DNA of 64,000 bases from Crocinitomicaceae bacterium (GCA_017983465.1 JAGOBK010000008.1:38178-102177), one strand, 5' to 3'; counted from the first letter of the stretch, positions 47,395-57,037 are shown. The notes: a model not told the origin generated them from the sequence alone. Translations and numbers: made by a program.

Positions 47395-48216
47395 TCATCC
47401 CTTCGAACCTTCGAGTAAGGGATTGTACATCATAATCGCATTGTTTTCGGTGACTAAATCCATTGTTTGTTCTCCGGAATCTTTGTTCGTGGATTCTTTC
47501 CAAATCCGATTGTGTCTTGTGTAGCCACCCCACCATTGTTGTTGAATTTGATGATCCGTTTCGATCACTTGATATGTGCAATCTGATGGAAGGTTGGAAG
47601 TCAGACGACCATTTAAATGGCTTTTGTCCAACCAGAGTTCAATGACGAAATCTTGTTGCGTGGAATTTCTTAGTTGTAAATCGACATAATTGTACGAAAG
47701 TGTTGCGCCACAAGCAAAGGGAATGCTTCGATTGATATCTGGAAACACATCGAATCCATGTCTCCAACGCTCGGTGATTTCTAAAGGAGAATGTAGCGCC
47801 ATCCAATACAGTAAGTTTCCAAGTTGACAAAGTCCACCGCCGACTCCTCGCCCGATTTGACCGTTTTCCAAGGTGAGTCCGTCAAGGTATCCTTTGCTTT
47901 TTGTTGGACGTCCAACCAATTTCCAAATGGAAAATGTTTCTCCCGGGTGAATAACAATCCCGTTGATGTGTCCGATGGCAAGTTCCAAATTTTTCACTTT
48001 GTTGTGCTGAAGAACCATGTCTACGTCCTTCAATGGTCGTAACAACATGGACTGGTGCTTCATGTATTCATGTTCCAATCCCGAATGTATGCGTTTTCGT
48101 GCGAAGGAACGTTTGTTGTTCAGCCAATGCCATTTTCGTTTTAGAATAAAGTATTCTTTCCCGAAGAATTTACGCCATTTCCCGCGATTAACGGGTTTTT
48201 CAACGGATTGCCACAT
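47395..48216 (-). CDS. VanW family protein
   Basis: A 273-residue protein with the VanW core: HPGETFSIWKLVGRPTKSKGY, GVGGGLCQLGNLLYWMAL and CGATLSYNYVDL. VanW occurs beside some glycopeptide-resistance genes but its activity is unknown, and here no van genes are near, so no resistance is implied. The N-terminal 40 residues are basic. It starts three bases after the hexosaminidase stop and is probably co-transcribed with it. Confidence 0.88.
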   Translation of the reverse strand: MWQSVEKPVNRGKWRKFFGKEYFILKRKWHWLNNKRSFARKRIHSGLEHEYMKHQSMLLRPLKDVDMVLQHNKVKNLELAIGHINGIVIHPGETFSIWKLVGRPTKSKGYLDGLTLENGQIGRGVGGGLCQLGNLLYWMALHSPLEITERWRHGFDVFPDINRSIPFACGATLSYNYVDLQLRNSTQQDFVIELWLDKSHLNGRLTSNLPSDCTYQVIETDHQIQQQWWGGYTRHNRIWKESTNKDSGEQTMDLVTENNAIMMYNPLLEGSKG

Positions 48217-48219
48217 GCA

Positions 48220-50433
48220 TTAATTGATTTGAATTTCATCGATGAAAATCCAAGGCATACTTCCTTCGCCAGGAAGCCCCATTTGAATTTTTGGTGAACC
48301 CGTAATCGTTATTCGAATCGTTTGTGTTTTACCTTTGTAAGGGAGATTCCATATTTCCGAATTTGGTGAATAAGAATCCAAGCTAGGACCCTGTGCCATT
48401 CCGATGCCATTATCGCGTTTCGGTGAGATGGATTCAATTTCCACCTGATGCGGCGCATGAATCCAACTGTTTTCGTCCTGTAGGAAACTCACTTTTATTT
48501 CGCGGATTTTCGTTATTTTTCCGAGGTCAATTTCCAACACAATCACATTCGTATCAAAGCCAATCCATTCGTGTCCTTTCCACGGACGTGCACCGAATTG
48601 ACCATCCACTATAACGATGTCCCCACCGTTGTATTTTGGACTCGGTTCCGTCACAAAGCGAACATTCGCTCCGAGCGCCAAGTGGTTGGTGATTTGGATC
48701 GTTTGACGAATACTTTCGTCCTCCGGTCGAATAGTTACCTCTTCCGTTTTTGTTTTTTTCTTGCTGCGCGTGAAGGGGAAAGAGATGGATGTTTCCTTCA
48801 GTTTTCCATTTTCGATGCTTTGTCCGGTGGATTTCAATTCAATTCCCGTATTTGTACGAATCGTTTTCACTGAAGCCTTCAAAGCGCTTTTTGAATAATT
48901 GACTTTCCATCGATCCAATTGCGGGAAATGATCTTGAACGAGAACGGATAAAAAGACATTGTACGTCGGTTTTGTGGTACACCAAAGTGCTTCGCTCAAG
49001 GCAATGGCACGCGGATACGTCATGTATTCCACTTTGGAAAAAGTAGGAATGTACTCTGTCCATATGTTCGCTTGTCCACCTAAAATGTATGAGGAAACTT
49101 CCGGACCTAAATCAGGAGGAATCGGATTAAACGTAAAGACTTTCTCCAAGGACGTGTAGCCGCCAATCGCTAACGGTTCATCTTTCCCTTTTCCTTGGTA
49201 ATGATCGAAATAACAGTGAGAACCTGGAGTCATCACGACGTAATGTCCTTGCTTCGCTGCTTCCAATCCGCCATCGAATCCACGCCACGACATCACCGCC
49301 GCATTGGGCGAAAGTCCACCTTCGAGGATTTCATCCCAACCAATGATTTTTTTTCCTTTTGCTGTCACGTACGCATCCATTTGGCGAATGAAATAACTCT
49401 GTAATTCATGTTCGTCTTTTAGGTGATTTTCTTTCATGATGTCCTGACACTTCGGACAACTGTGCCAACGTGTTTTCGGTGCTTCATCGCCACCAATGTG
49501 GATGTATTGTCCCGGAAATAATGGAATCACTTCATCCAAAATGTCTTTTAAGAATTGAATGGATGCCGGTTTGGAACAGAAAATATCATCGAAAATTCCC
49601 CAAAGTCCTTCAACTCCTTGTGCTTTGCCTGTACATGAATATTCAGGATAAGCGGCCAATGCAGCGCGTGCGTGACCAGGCATTTCAATCTCTGGGACAA
49701 TCGTCACGTATTTTGCTTCCGCGTAGGCAACAACATCCTTGATTTGTTCTTGTGTGTAAAATCCACCGTAGCGCGCTTTCGTGTAGGTTCTTGGAACAGT
49801 GGTGTAGTGATTGTCGACGGTGCTATCTCGCCACGAACCAATTTCCGTCAGTTTTGGATACTTCTTGATTTCGATGCGCCATCCTTGATCGTCGGTTAAA
49901 TGCCAGTGAAAGGTATTGAACTTGTAATAGGACATCAAATCAATGAAGCGTTTGATTTCTTCCACTGTGAAAAAATGACGGGAAACATCCAAATGCAGTC
50001 CGCGCCATTGAAAGTTCGGATAATCCTTCACAAAACACATTGGCAGGGAAAGTCCATTTTCGTTGCGCTTCATCAATTGCATGAGCGAAGTCATAGCGTA
50101 ATAACAAGAGGCATCGCTTGAATAAGAAATCGTGATGCGTTCAGCCACATTGATGCTGTATGAATCCTGCTTGACATTCTCCAATTTTTTGAATTGAAGC
50201 ATCGCATTTTGGACATTCGGTTCGATGCGTAATTGGTGATAAATGGTTCCTAGTTCTTTCAATTGTGCGAAAAGCGATGGATTGATTTCAGATGGATTTA
50301 CCGTCAGAGCTTGGTTGATTTGAAAGGATCCTTCGCGCTGAACATACGTCACCGGACTTGGAAGGATGCTAGAAACTTGTGCGTGGCTTGTATACATCAA
50401 GCAACATAAAAGGAAAGAAAGGCAATTTTTCAT
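48220..50433 (-). CDS. Exported beta-N-acetylhexosaminidase (GH20)
   Basis: A 737-residue enzyme with a signal peptide ending SHAQ. It has a GH20b domain (residues about 20-140), then the GH20 catalytic barrel with FRW-like GLHLDVSRHF, NTFHWHLTDDQGWR and the catalytic Asp-Glu pair in HIGGDEAP. A C-terminal beta domain (about 620-737, VIVLEIDLGKITKIREIKVSF) resembles an F5/8 type C carbohydrate-binding module. It cleaves terminal GlcNAc or GalNAc from glycans such as chitin oligomers. It is upstream of vanW. Confidence 0.94.
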   Translation of the reverse strand: MKNCLSFLLCCLMYTSHAQVSSILPSPVTYVQREGSFQINQALTVNPSEINPSLFAQLKELGTIYHQLRIEPNVQNAMLQFKKLENVKQDSYSINVAERITISYSSDASCYYAMTSLMQLMKRNENGLSLPMCFVKDYPNFQWRGLHLDVSRHFFTVEEIKRFIDLMSYYKFNTFHWHLTDDQGWRIEIKKYPKLTEIGSWRDSTVDNHYTTVPRTYTKARYGGFYTQEQIKDVVAYAEAKYVTIVPEIEMPGHARAALAAYPEYSCTGKAQGVEGLWGIFDDIFCSKPASIQFLKDILDEVIPLFPGQYIHIGGDEAPKTRWHSCPKCQDIMKENHLKDEHELQSYFIRQMDAYVTAKGKKIIGWDEILEGGLSPNAAVMSWRGFDGGLEAAKQGHYVVMTPGSHCYFDHYQGKGKDEPLAIGGYTSLEKVFTFNPIPPDLGPEVSSYILGGQANIWTEYIPTFSKVEYMTYPRAIALSEALWCTTKPTYNVFLSVLVQDHFPQLDRWKVNYSKSALKASVKTIRTNTGIELKSTGQSIENGKLKETSISFPFTRSKKKTKTEEVTIRPEDESIRQTIQITNHLALGANVRFVTEPSPKYNGGDIVIVDGQFGARPWKGHEWIGFDTNVIVLEIDLGKITKIREIKVSFLQDENSWIHAPHQVEIESISPKRDNGIGMAQGPSLDSYSPNSEIWNLPYKGKTQTIRITITGSPKIQMGLPGEGSMPWIFIDEIQIN

Positions 50434-50509
50434 GAACTAAAATTAGGTGTTTTTTTTCTGCTTTTCCCTGCGTCAAGGAAAAATCCGTGACTGCCTAAAA
50501 TCATTTACT

Positions 50510-50517
50510 TAACTTTG
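50510..50517 (+). promoter_or_regulatory. -7 element TAACTTTG of the cystathionine beta-synthase gene
   Basis: An exact TAnnTTTG match 14 bases before the ATG at 50532, in the divergent region with the hexosaminidase gene. The -33 TTG is not clear. Confidence 0.45.
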
Positions 50518-50531
50518 TCCAAAATCAACGC

Positions 50532-51893
50532 ATGAAAGTATACAATAACATCCTCGAAACCATTGGAAATACGCCATTGGTGCGCATCAACAAATTAACA
50601 GCTGAAGTTTCCGCGCAAGTATTCGCGAAAGTCGAAACGACGAATCCAGGGAATTCTGTGAAGGACCGCATGGCTGTAAAAATGATTGAAGATGCAGAGA
50701 AAGCAGGATTGTTACATCCGGGAGGAACCATCATTGAAGGAACTTCGGGAAATACGGGAATGGGATTGGCTTTAACAGCAATCATCAAAGGATACAAATT
50801 GGTTTGCGTACTAAACGACAAACAATCCAAAGAGAAAATGGATATTCTTCGTGCAGTAGGAGCAGAGGTCGTGGTTTGTCCGACGGCGGTTGAGCCGACA
50901 GATCCACGTTCTTACTATTCCGTTTCACGTCGATTGGCGGAAGAAATTCCAAATTCGTGGTATGTGAATCAGTACGATAATTTGTCGAACCGTCAAGCGC
51001 ATTACGAATCCACAGGTCCAGAAATCTGGGAACAAACCGAAGGGAAAATCACACACTTTGTGGTGGGAGTTGGAACTGGAGGAACCATTTCAGGCGTTGG
51101 GAAATACTTAAAAGAGAAAAATCCAAACATCAAGATTTGGGGAATTGATACCTATGGTTCTGTATTCAAAAAGTACAAGGAAACAGGAATTTTCGATGAA
51201 AACGAAATCTATCCATACATTACCGAAGGAATTGGGGAAGACATTTTACCCGCAAACGTTGATTTTGACGTGATCGATTTATTCGAAAAAGTAACGGATA
51301 AAGATGCAGCAGTTTACACGCGTAGAATTGCACGTGAAGAAGGAATTTTCGTTGGAAACTCTGCAGGATCTGCCATCAAAGGATTGTTGCAATTGAAAGA
51401 CCAGTTGACAGCCGACGACATCGTAGTGGTTTTATTCCATGACCATGGAAGTCGTTACGTTGGAAAAATCTTCAACGACGAGTGGATGAAAGAACGCGGA
51501 TTCTTGGACGAAAACATTGTCACAGCTGCGGATTTAGTCGCGAAACATGCGGATAAACCATTGGTTTCTTTGTATGCAGAAGAGTTGGTTTCTCATGCCA
51601 TCGCGAAAATGCGCAACTACGGAATCTCACAAATTCCAGTCATGAAAGACGGAGTGTTTGTTGGTTCGATCGACGACAGTCATGTGTATCAATTGTTGGT
51701 GGAAGATCCAGCTTTGCGCGATGCACCGATTTCCTCCATCATGAATGCACCTTTTCCAGTGGTAAATCACGCGTCGCACATCGAAGATATTTGCAAGTTG
51801 ATCAACAAGCAAACGCCTGCGGTATTGGTTCACTTGGAGAACGGTAAGTACCACATTGTTTCTCGTTACGACGTTATTTCAGCGATCTCTTGA
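50532..51893 (+). CDS. cbs: Cystathionine beta-synthase with CBS-domain pair
   Basis: A 453-residue PLP enzyme. The N-terminal catalytic domain has the PLP lysine (Lys44 in NPGNSVKDR) and GTSGNTGMGLAL. Two CBS domains occupy residues about 340-453 (ISQIPVMKDGVFVGSIDD and PAVLVHLENGKYHIVSRYD). This layout joins homocysteine and serine in transsulphuration, and the CBS pair likely senses an adenosyl ligand; a cysteine synthase activity is the main alternative. The stop codon shares one base with the ATG of the next gene (TGATG). Confidence 0.92.
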   Translation: MKVYNNILETIGNTPLVRINKLTAEVSAQVFAKVETTNPGNSVKDRMAVKMIEDAEKAGLLHPGGTIIEGTSGNTGMGLALTAIIKGYKLVCVLNDKQSKEKMDILRAVGAEVVVCPTAVEPTDPRSYYSVSRRLAEEIPNSWYVNQYDNLSNRQAHYESTGPEIWEQTEGKITHFVVGVGTGGTISGVGKYLKEKNPNIKIWGIDTYGSVFKKYKETGIFDENEIYPYITEGIGEDILPANVDFDVIDLFEKVTDKDAAVYTRRIAREEGIFVGNSAGSAIKGLLQLKDQLTADDIVVVLFHDHGSRYVGKIFNDEWMKERGFLDENIVTAADLVAKHADKPLVSLYAEELVSHAIAKMRNYGISQIPVMKDGVFVGSIDDSHVYQLLVEDPALRDAPISSIMNAPFPVVNHASHIEDICKLINKQTPAVLVHLENGKYHIVSRYDVISAIS

Positions 51894-52666
51894 TGATAGG
51901 AAGAAATTTCATGGATCAAATGGGGCGAAAAGTACATGTTCCCCTTGAACCAAAACGAATCATTTCCTTGGTCCCCTCGCAAACGGAATTACTCCACGAT
52001 CTCGGATTAGCATCCGAAGTCATTGGCATCACGAAGTTTTGTATTCATCCATCTTCTTGGTTTCGTGTCAAGCAACGCATTGGCGGAACAAAACAGTTGA
52101 ATTTGGAGTTGATCCGTTCCTTGAATCCCGATTTGATTATTGGCAACAAGGAAGAAAACACCAAAGAGGACATCGAAGCCTTGGAAAAAGAATTTCCCGT
52201 TTGGATGAGTGACATTGAAACGCTCGAAGATGCTTTTGCGATGATCCATTCCATCGGTGTCATGACTGAAAAAGAGGACGAAGCCGAGTTATTGGTCGAA
52301 GAAAGCATCGAGGCATTTGCGTCCCTTCAAAACCTTGGACAAGGAAAAACCTTCCTTTATTTCATTTGGGACGAGCCCGCGTTTGTCGCAGGAAAAAATA
52401 CTTTTATCGATTCCATGTTAACGAAAATCGGTTTTCAGAATGCATGTGAATTGAGTCGTTATCCCTCTTTGTCGGATGTCGCTCCAGCAAAAGTTGACCA
52501 CATCTTTTTAAGTTCCGAACCCTTTCCTTTTAAGTCAGAACATGTGTCCAAGTACCAAGCCATCTTTCCAAACGCGCAGATTCACCTCATCGATGGCGAA
52601 ATGTGTTCATGGTATGGATCCAGAATGAAATTGGCAGCGAGTTATTTTGAGGAGTTTTTTGGTTAA
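51893..52666 (+). CDS. Helical-backbone metal receptor / BtuF-like protein without signal peptide
   Basis: A 257-residue protein of the periplasmic-binding-protein-like II fold used for cobalamin and siderophores: EPKRIISLVPSQTELLHDLG, LIRSLNPDLIIGN and FLYFIWDEPAFVAG are typical. The ATG at 51893 overlaps the previous stop codon; the TTG one codon earlier is not needed. No signal peptide or lipobox is visible, so the protein looks cytoplasmic or exported by an unusual route. Translation coupling with the PLP enzyme is noteworthy. Its ligand is unknown. Confidence 0.8.
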   Translation: MIGRNFMDQMGRKVHVPLEPKRIISLVPSQTELLHDLGLASEVIGITKFCIHPSSWFRVKQRIGGTKQLNLELIRSLNPDLIIGNKEENTKEDIEALEKEFPVWMSDIETLEDAFAMIHSIGVMTEKEDEAELLVEESIEAFASLQNLGQGKTFLYFIWDEPAFVAGKNTFIDSMLTKIGFQNACELSRYPSLSDVAPAKVDHIFLSSEPFPFKSEHVSKYQAIFPNAQIHLIDGEMCSWYGSRMKLAASYFEEFFG

Positions 52667-52691
52667 CGTAATGTGACGACTCACATCGTTC

Positions 52692-52715
52692 CGCTGCAGT
52701 TGCACTGCTGCGGTA
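52692..52715 (+). repeat. 24-base direct repeat, copy 1, left of the toxin-antitoxin pair
   Basis: Repeats at 53357-53380 with 23 of 24 identical bases; the shared core is CAGTTGCACTGCTGCGGTA. With one base to the left (52691-52713) it forms an imperfect hairpin: ten-base arms CCGCTGCAGT and ACTGCTGCGG with one mismatch and a TGC loop. Confidence 0.7.
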
Positions 52716-52753
52716 TCACGTGCGGGATTACCACAGCTAAAATGAACAAATGA

Positions 52754-52784
52754 TTTGATTAATTCATTAAACTCATTATATTTG
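52754..52784 (+). promoter_or_regulatory. Promoter of the toxin-antitoxin operon
   Basis: TTTG at 52754-52757, 19 bases of spacer, then TATATTTG at 52777-52784. This is an ideal Bacteroidota-type promoter. The antitoxin ATG at 52802 is 17 bases downstream. Confidence 0.75.
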
Positions 52785-52801
52785 TTTTAAATCAATAAAG
52801 A

Positions 52802-53038
52802 ATGTCAACAGCTGAACTTAACCAAACGAAATTAGATTTGATTGCTTGGATTAATAGGCTTTCAGATGAGAATATGATTGAGTTTCTTGATGGTCTGAAA
52901 AAATCAAAATCGAAAGATGATTGGTGGGATGAACTTTCCGAAAATCAACAGATAATGTTGAGGAATGGAATGGATGACATTGAAAGCGGAAATGTAATTT
53001 CATCGTCTCAATTTTGGGAAGAATTGAAAAATGGCTGA
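52802..53038 (+). CDS. Type II antitoxin (addiction-module component)
   Basis: A 78-residue acidic protein with helix pattern LIAWINRLSDENMIEFLDGL and a C-terminal part rich in Trp, Asp and Glu (DDWWDEL). It matches the small antitoxins that precede RelE/ParE toxins. Its last eight bases overlap the toxin gene. It would neutralise the toxin and repress the shared promoter, as is known for such modules. It lies between two 24-base repeats. Confidence 0.8.
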   Translation: MSTAELNQTKLDLIAWINRLSDENMIEFLDGLKKSKSKDDWWDELSENQQIMLRNGMDDIESGNVISSSQFWEELKNG

Positions 53039-53342
53039 GAAAAAGAACCTCTCTGTTGAATATTCAAAACAATCTTTAGAAAACGCTAAAGAAATCGTCT
53101 CATATCTACAAAAGAATTTTTCAGAAAAAGAAGTGACTAATTTCTATAAAGTCTTAGCTGATTTTGAAAATATAATCATCCTTTATCCCACAATTTATTC
53201 TGAATCAAAAAAGAAGAAATTTAGAAGAGCAGTTTTAAGCAAAGTTCTTTCTGTATATTATTCAGTTAAAAAGAATAAAATCTCCATCATTTCGATTTTT
53301 GACAATCGTTGGGAAGAAACGAGTAAAATCAGTCGTGTATAG
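53031..53342 (+). CDS. RelE/ParE-superfamily toxin
   Basis: A 103-residue basic protein of the RelE/ParE fold: VEYSKQSLENAKEIVSYLQ at the N terminus, then KKKKFRRAVLSKVLSVYYSVKKNKISIISIFDNRWE. The basic patch and the C-terminal ISIFDNRW strand are typical. Whether it cuts ribosome-bound mRNA (RelE) or inhibits gyrase (ParE) cannot be told. It overlaps the antitoxin by eight bases, the usual arrangement. Confidence 0.85.
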   Translation: MAEKKNLSVEYSKQSLENAKEIVSYLQKNFSEKEVTNFYKVLADFENIIILYPTIYSESKKKKFRRAVLSKVLSVYYSVKKNKISIISIFDNRWEETSKISRV

Positions 53343-53356
53343 ATTTTCCTTCACAA

Positions 53357-53380
53357 CGCTACAGTTGCACTGCTGCGGTA
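53357..53380 (+). repeat. 24-base direct repeat, copy 2, right of the toxin-antitoxin pair
   Basis: Second copy of the 52692-52715 repeat (one base different), starting 14 bases after the toxin stop. Both copies are preceded by TCACA within ten bases. The pair frames a 641-base segment that holds just the toxin-antitoxin operon and its promoter. Confidence 0.7.
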
Positions 53381-53570
53381 CTCTTAACAACAATTAAAAT
53401 TTTGAAAAAAAGCTAAACTGAAGTAAACATTTTATGTCTTTTCCAGCGGTGCGGGTGCGGTTTTTCAAACAGCGAGTAACTTTTTGAACAGTTAAGCGTG
53501 TTACGTTTAAGGAAACAATGAGTAATTCCATTTTTCATTTATTTTCTTTATTTTTAATGAAAAATACTGC

Positions 53571-55964
53571 ATGCGCCTATTGTTACTGTTCACATTGATC
53601 GCTTCTTTTCAATTAAGTGCACAGAAATTCCAACTGCTTGATCAACAAATGAAGGATCCCGTTTCGTTTGGGAAAGTCATGCCAGAAAAAGAAACACCCC
53701 GCTTGACGGATATCGATGGTTATTTTACGGTCTTAGACTCCAATCAATAGGTGAAGATTCGTGCAACGGGATTTTACGACACAAGCATCGTGCTGAATCA
53801 AGTGGTCGACGGCAAAATTTACCTCAAAAGCAAAGCGCAAAATGTGCAAGAAGTCGTGGTGAAACCTGGAGTTAATCCAGCGGAACGCATCGTGGCGCAA
53901 GTAATTGCAAATCGTATGAAAAACCATCCCTTCGAAAACGATGGATTCATCTCCAAACAATACAGCAAATTTGTCTTTGACTTGGATGATGCTTCCCGGA
54001 AATTATTAGAAGATACCGTGGTGGATCCATCGGACACCAATCTCTTCAGTATGAAGCAATTCTTTGGTCGCCAACATATTTTTTTGATTGAAACGGCTTC
54101 CAAACATTATTTCGAACCTCCCTACAAGGAAAAAGAAATTGTAGAGGCATACAAAGTTTCAGGTTTTACAGACCCAATGTTCTCAACGTTTGCACAGTCC
54201 ATGCAGTCGTTTCACTTTTACGACAATCAAGTGGAATTACTGGGGGTTCAATATGTGAATCCCATTGCTTTTGGTGGAATCAACCGCTATTTGTTTGTGC
54301 TGGAGGATACGACAATCAACGGAATTGATACGACGTTTACGATTTTCTTTCGCCCACGCAAGGGAAAGGACTTTGATGGAATGACAGGTTGCTTGTATAT
54401 CAACACCAATGGTTACGCCATTGAAAAAGTAACTGCCGCTCCATACAAGGATGGTGGAACTGGTTCATCTGTTCGTATCGTACAAGAGTATGCTTTTCTC
54501 GATCAAAAAAAATGGTTTCCCATGAAATTGTCGACAGAGGTACAAATGGTTTTTGCTGCGATTAACATCTCCAAAGGGAAAACAGCTTTTGTGACGGGCA
54601 GGGGTGCTACTTATATGGAATCCGTTCAGTTTAATCCGCCGGAATTGGAAAAAGTGAAGTTTAACAACATTGCCGTGCAAACGAACGTTGGTTCTGAACG
54701 CATCAAAGACCAAGAATGGGATAGTTTGCGACCATATGCTTTAACGGATAAAGAAAAAAATACATAAGTCCTAAATGACAGCCTTTCCAAAGAAGAGCAT
54801 TTAGATAAGTACCTGAAAATGTTAAAAGTGCTTTCATCAGGTAAAATCCCACTCGGATACCTAAATATTGACGCTACAAAATTATTCGCAGTGAATGCAT
54901 TTGAGAAAACGCGCATTGGATTCGGAATCGAAAATTCAGATCGTTTCCTTCCTTGGATGACAGCAAACGCTTCTGTTGCGTATGGATTCGGAGATAAAAA
55001 AGTAAAATACGGTGGATTCTTGGAATTTCATTTGGATCCATCAACCAAAACCAACCTGAAGTTGTTTTATGGGAACGATGTCGTGGAAGTAGGAGGGAAC
55101 GTAGCGTACAAAACAAATATGTTCTATTCTCAAGACGCCGGACGCATGCTCTTCGTGAATAATATGTCCTACCAAAAGAAAGCAGGAATTCAACTTTCGA
55201 CAATTTTCCGCGCAAATAAACACTTCACACTCGAATTGAATTACCAACAGAATCAATTCACCAATGGATATCAGTTTCAGCAGCAAACGTCCTGTTCAGC
55301 TTTCATGAGTTCACTTTTGTTTTCATGGGCCATCCGTGAAAAAGGGGTTATTCTCGGCGATGTATTTGTTCCTAAAGCAGCGAAGTTTCCGAAACTGCAA
55401 ATCAAAATAGAGAAAGCATGGAACATTCCTTCCTTGGATTTGGCTTCCATGGATTTTCTGCGTGTCCAATTTAATATGTTCCATGTGACAACGATTCCAG
55501 GAAATGGACGCTTCACGTGGAATGTCCGTGCTGCATGGACCAATGTCCCAACGCCATTACTCTACCAACAGGCAGTGAATGCTTCTTTTGTCAAACGTTC
55601 GATTTCGATTGCCAATACTTTTGAAACCGTTGGCGTAACAGAGTTCTACCACCAGCAACAAGTGAATGTGTTTTTGCGGTATATCTTGAATGCGCAACGC
55701 ACGAAAGCCAAATGGAATGAACCGCAATTTGGGATACACTACGCTTTCGGTTACGGAACGATGTCCAGTCAATCGCTGCATACGTTGACTTTCAATACAA
55801 TGTCAAAAGGATTCCATGAAGCGGGACTTCTTTTTAACGGATTGTATGTGAGTGGGAAATCCAGTATGGGAATTGGCTTGTTTACTCGTTTTGGGGCTTA
55901 TGCGAATACAGGTAACTGGAAAACCAATGTCTATCCGAAATTATCCTTCGGCTACGTATTCTAA
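53571..55964 (+). pseudogene. DUF5686 family outer-membrane protein gene with two in-frame stops
   Basis: One continuous reading frame of 797 codons is interrupted by TAG at 53748-53750 and TAA at 54765-54767. The first part (ATG at 53571) has a signal peptide ending LSAQ and the start of a CarboxypepD_reg-like domain (TDIDGYFTVLDSNQ). The middle part has the DUF5686 core (AERIVAQVIANRMKNHP, then RPRKGKDFDGMTG), and the last part the C-terminal beta-barrel (KIPLGYLNIDATKLF). No frameshift exists and the barrel end is intact, so the loss is recent, or the stops are read through or sequencing errors. Related proteins work in outer-membrane assembly or surface functions; the exact role is unknown. 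Both stops are one base away from Tyr codons and from Gln codons (CAG, CAA). Confidence 0.75.
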
Positions 55965-56452
55965 TCGAACAATGTCGGCATGTCCGTAGAAGGCGGTGTC
56001 AACTTCGGTGCAGCAGGTTTTTTCACTGCGGGAGGAACAACAGGAGGTGCAGTTGGAGGAATGACAGTCACAACTTTTTCTTCAACAGTTTCCGTTGGAA
56101 GAGCTGATTTCAAGTGAATCAATCTGCGTTTGATTTGTTCCAAACGATGAATGACCGCATCGTGATTGCTGCTATTTTCTGCGCTGGGTTCAGTAACGAC
56201 TTTAGCTCTAAGTGCTTTCTTTGCTCCATCCAAGGTATAACCTTCGATTTTGACAAAATGATAGATTCGGTTGATTTTATCAATTTCTTTAACCGAAAAT
56301 AAACGATTGCCTTTTGCGTTTTTCTTGGAGATTTCAAATTTAAATTCCTTCTCCCAAAATCTTAGTAATGAAGCGTTTACACCGAGTAATTCCGCTACTT
56401 CCCCAATGGAATAATAGAGCTTGCTAAGTTGTTGAATATCAATTAAAGGCAC
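55961..56452 (-). CDS. MerR-family transcriptional regulator
   Basis: A 163-residue regulator from a GTG start at 56452. The winged helix-turn-helix covers YYSIGEVAELLGVNASLLRFWEKEF and the following wing; residues about 70-75 have the typical IYHFVKIEGYTL. A Pro-rich C-terminal tail (residues about 135-163) replaces a ligand domain, so no effector can be named. This type is common and conserved in Bacteroidota. It is convergent with the DUF5686 gene, overlapping by four bases, and divergent from the C40 peptidase. Confidence 0.85.
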   Translation of the reverse strand: MPLIDIQQLSKLYYSIGEVAELLGVNASLLRFWEKEFKFEISKKNAKGNRLFSVKEIDKINRIYHFVKIEGYTLDGAKKALRAKVVTEPSAENSSNHDAVIHRLEQIKRRLIHLKSALPTETVEEKVVTVIPPTAPPVVPPAVKKPAAPKLTPPSTDMPTLFD

Positions 56453-56460
56453 CTTGTTAC

Positions 56461-56493
56461 TTGAATTAGTTTCCGAAAATAGTTATAATTTTG
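56461..56493 (+). promoter_or_regulatory. Promoter of the C40 peptidase gene
   Basis: TTG at 56461-56463 and TAATTTTG at 56486-56493, with a 22-base spacer. The peptidase ATG at 56504 follows ten bases later. It lies next to the divergent regulator start. Confidence 0.55.
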
Positions 56494-56503
56494 CAATCGA
56501 AAG

Positions 56504-57037
56504 ATGAAAAAGAGATTTCTACATACATTTTTCGTTCTTTTTGTGTTGTTGATCGCTCGTTCGGGATTTTCTCAAACGGTGACAAAGGATAGCTTGCTAA
56601 CATCAAGCATCGACACGACCATCAAAGTTCGACCGGTCAATCCCAAAGCGGATGCCATCATCTCGTATGCGAAAACCTTTTTAGGTGTGCCGTATCGCTA
56701 TGGTGGAACAACGCCATCCGGATTTGACTGTTCAGGATTCATCAATTACATCTTTGGGAACTTTGGCTTTTCCCTCGTGCGCACCAGCTACGGACTCGCT
56801 GAGCTAGGAGAGACGATCAAATTGTCCGATATTCAACCAGGTGACTTGATGTTTTTCAAAGGAAGCAATGTCAATTCCACTGCTGTTGGACACGTTGCCA
56901 TGGTGGTTGAAGTCACGCCTTCAGCAATTAAGTTTATTCACTCTGCCAACGGAGGGGTTCGAATCGACAATTTTAAAACATCGGAATACTACATTCGACG
57001 TTACGTCAAAACAAAGCGCCTAGATTACGGGGGATGA
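56504..57037 (+). CDS. Exported NlpC/P60 (C40) peptidoglycan hydrolase
   Basis: A 177-residue secreted protein with a signal peptide ending SGFSQ and one NlpC/P60 domain. The catalytic Cys lies in FDCSGFINY, His in VGHVAMV and the third residue in FIHSAN. It resembles Spr/MepS-type DD- or gamma-D-Glu-Dap endopeptidases that open cross-links or stem peptides during growth. It differs from the C40 protein at 8140 in having a signal peptide and no SH3 domain. Confidence 0.9.
   Translation: MKKRFLHTFFVLFVLLIARSGFSQTVTKDSLLTSSIDTTIKVRPVNPKADAIISYAKTFLGVPYRYGGTTPSGFDCSGFINYIFGNFGFSLVRTSYGLAELGETIKLSDIQPGDLMFFKGSNVNSTAVGHVAMVVEVTPSAIKFIHSANGGVRIDNFKTSEYYIRRYVKTKRLDYGG

Noticed and set aside
47395..48216. 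VanW gene as evidence of vancomycin resistance
   Set aside because: No vanA/B-type ligase, vanH or vanX genes are near, and VanW proteins are widespread without resistance.
53571..55964. Alternative genetic code as explanation of the two in-frame stops
   Set aside because: TAA, TAG and TGA all end normal genes elsewhere in the window, for example TAG after pyrD and TAA after many others.
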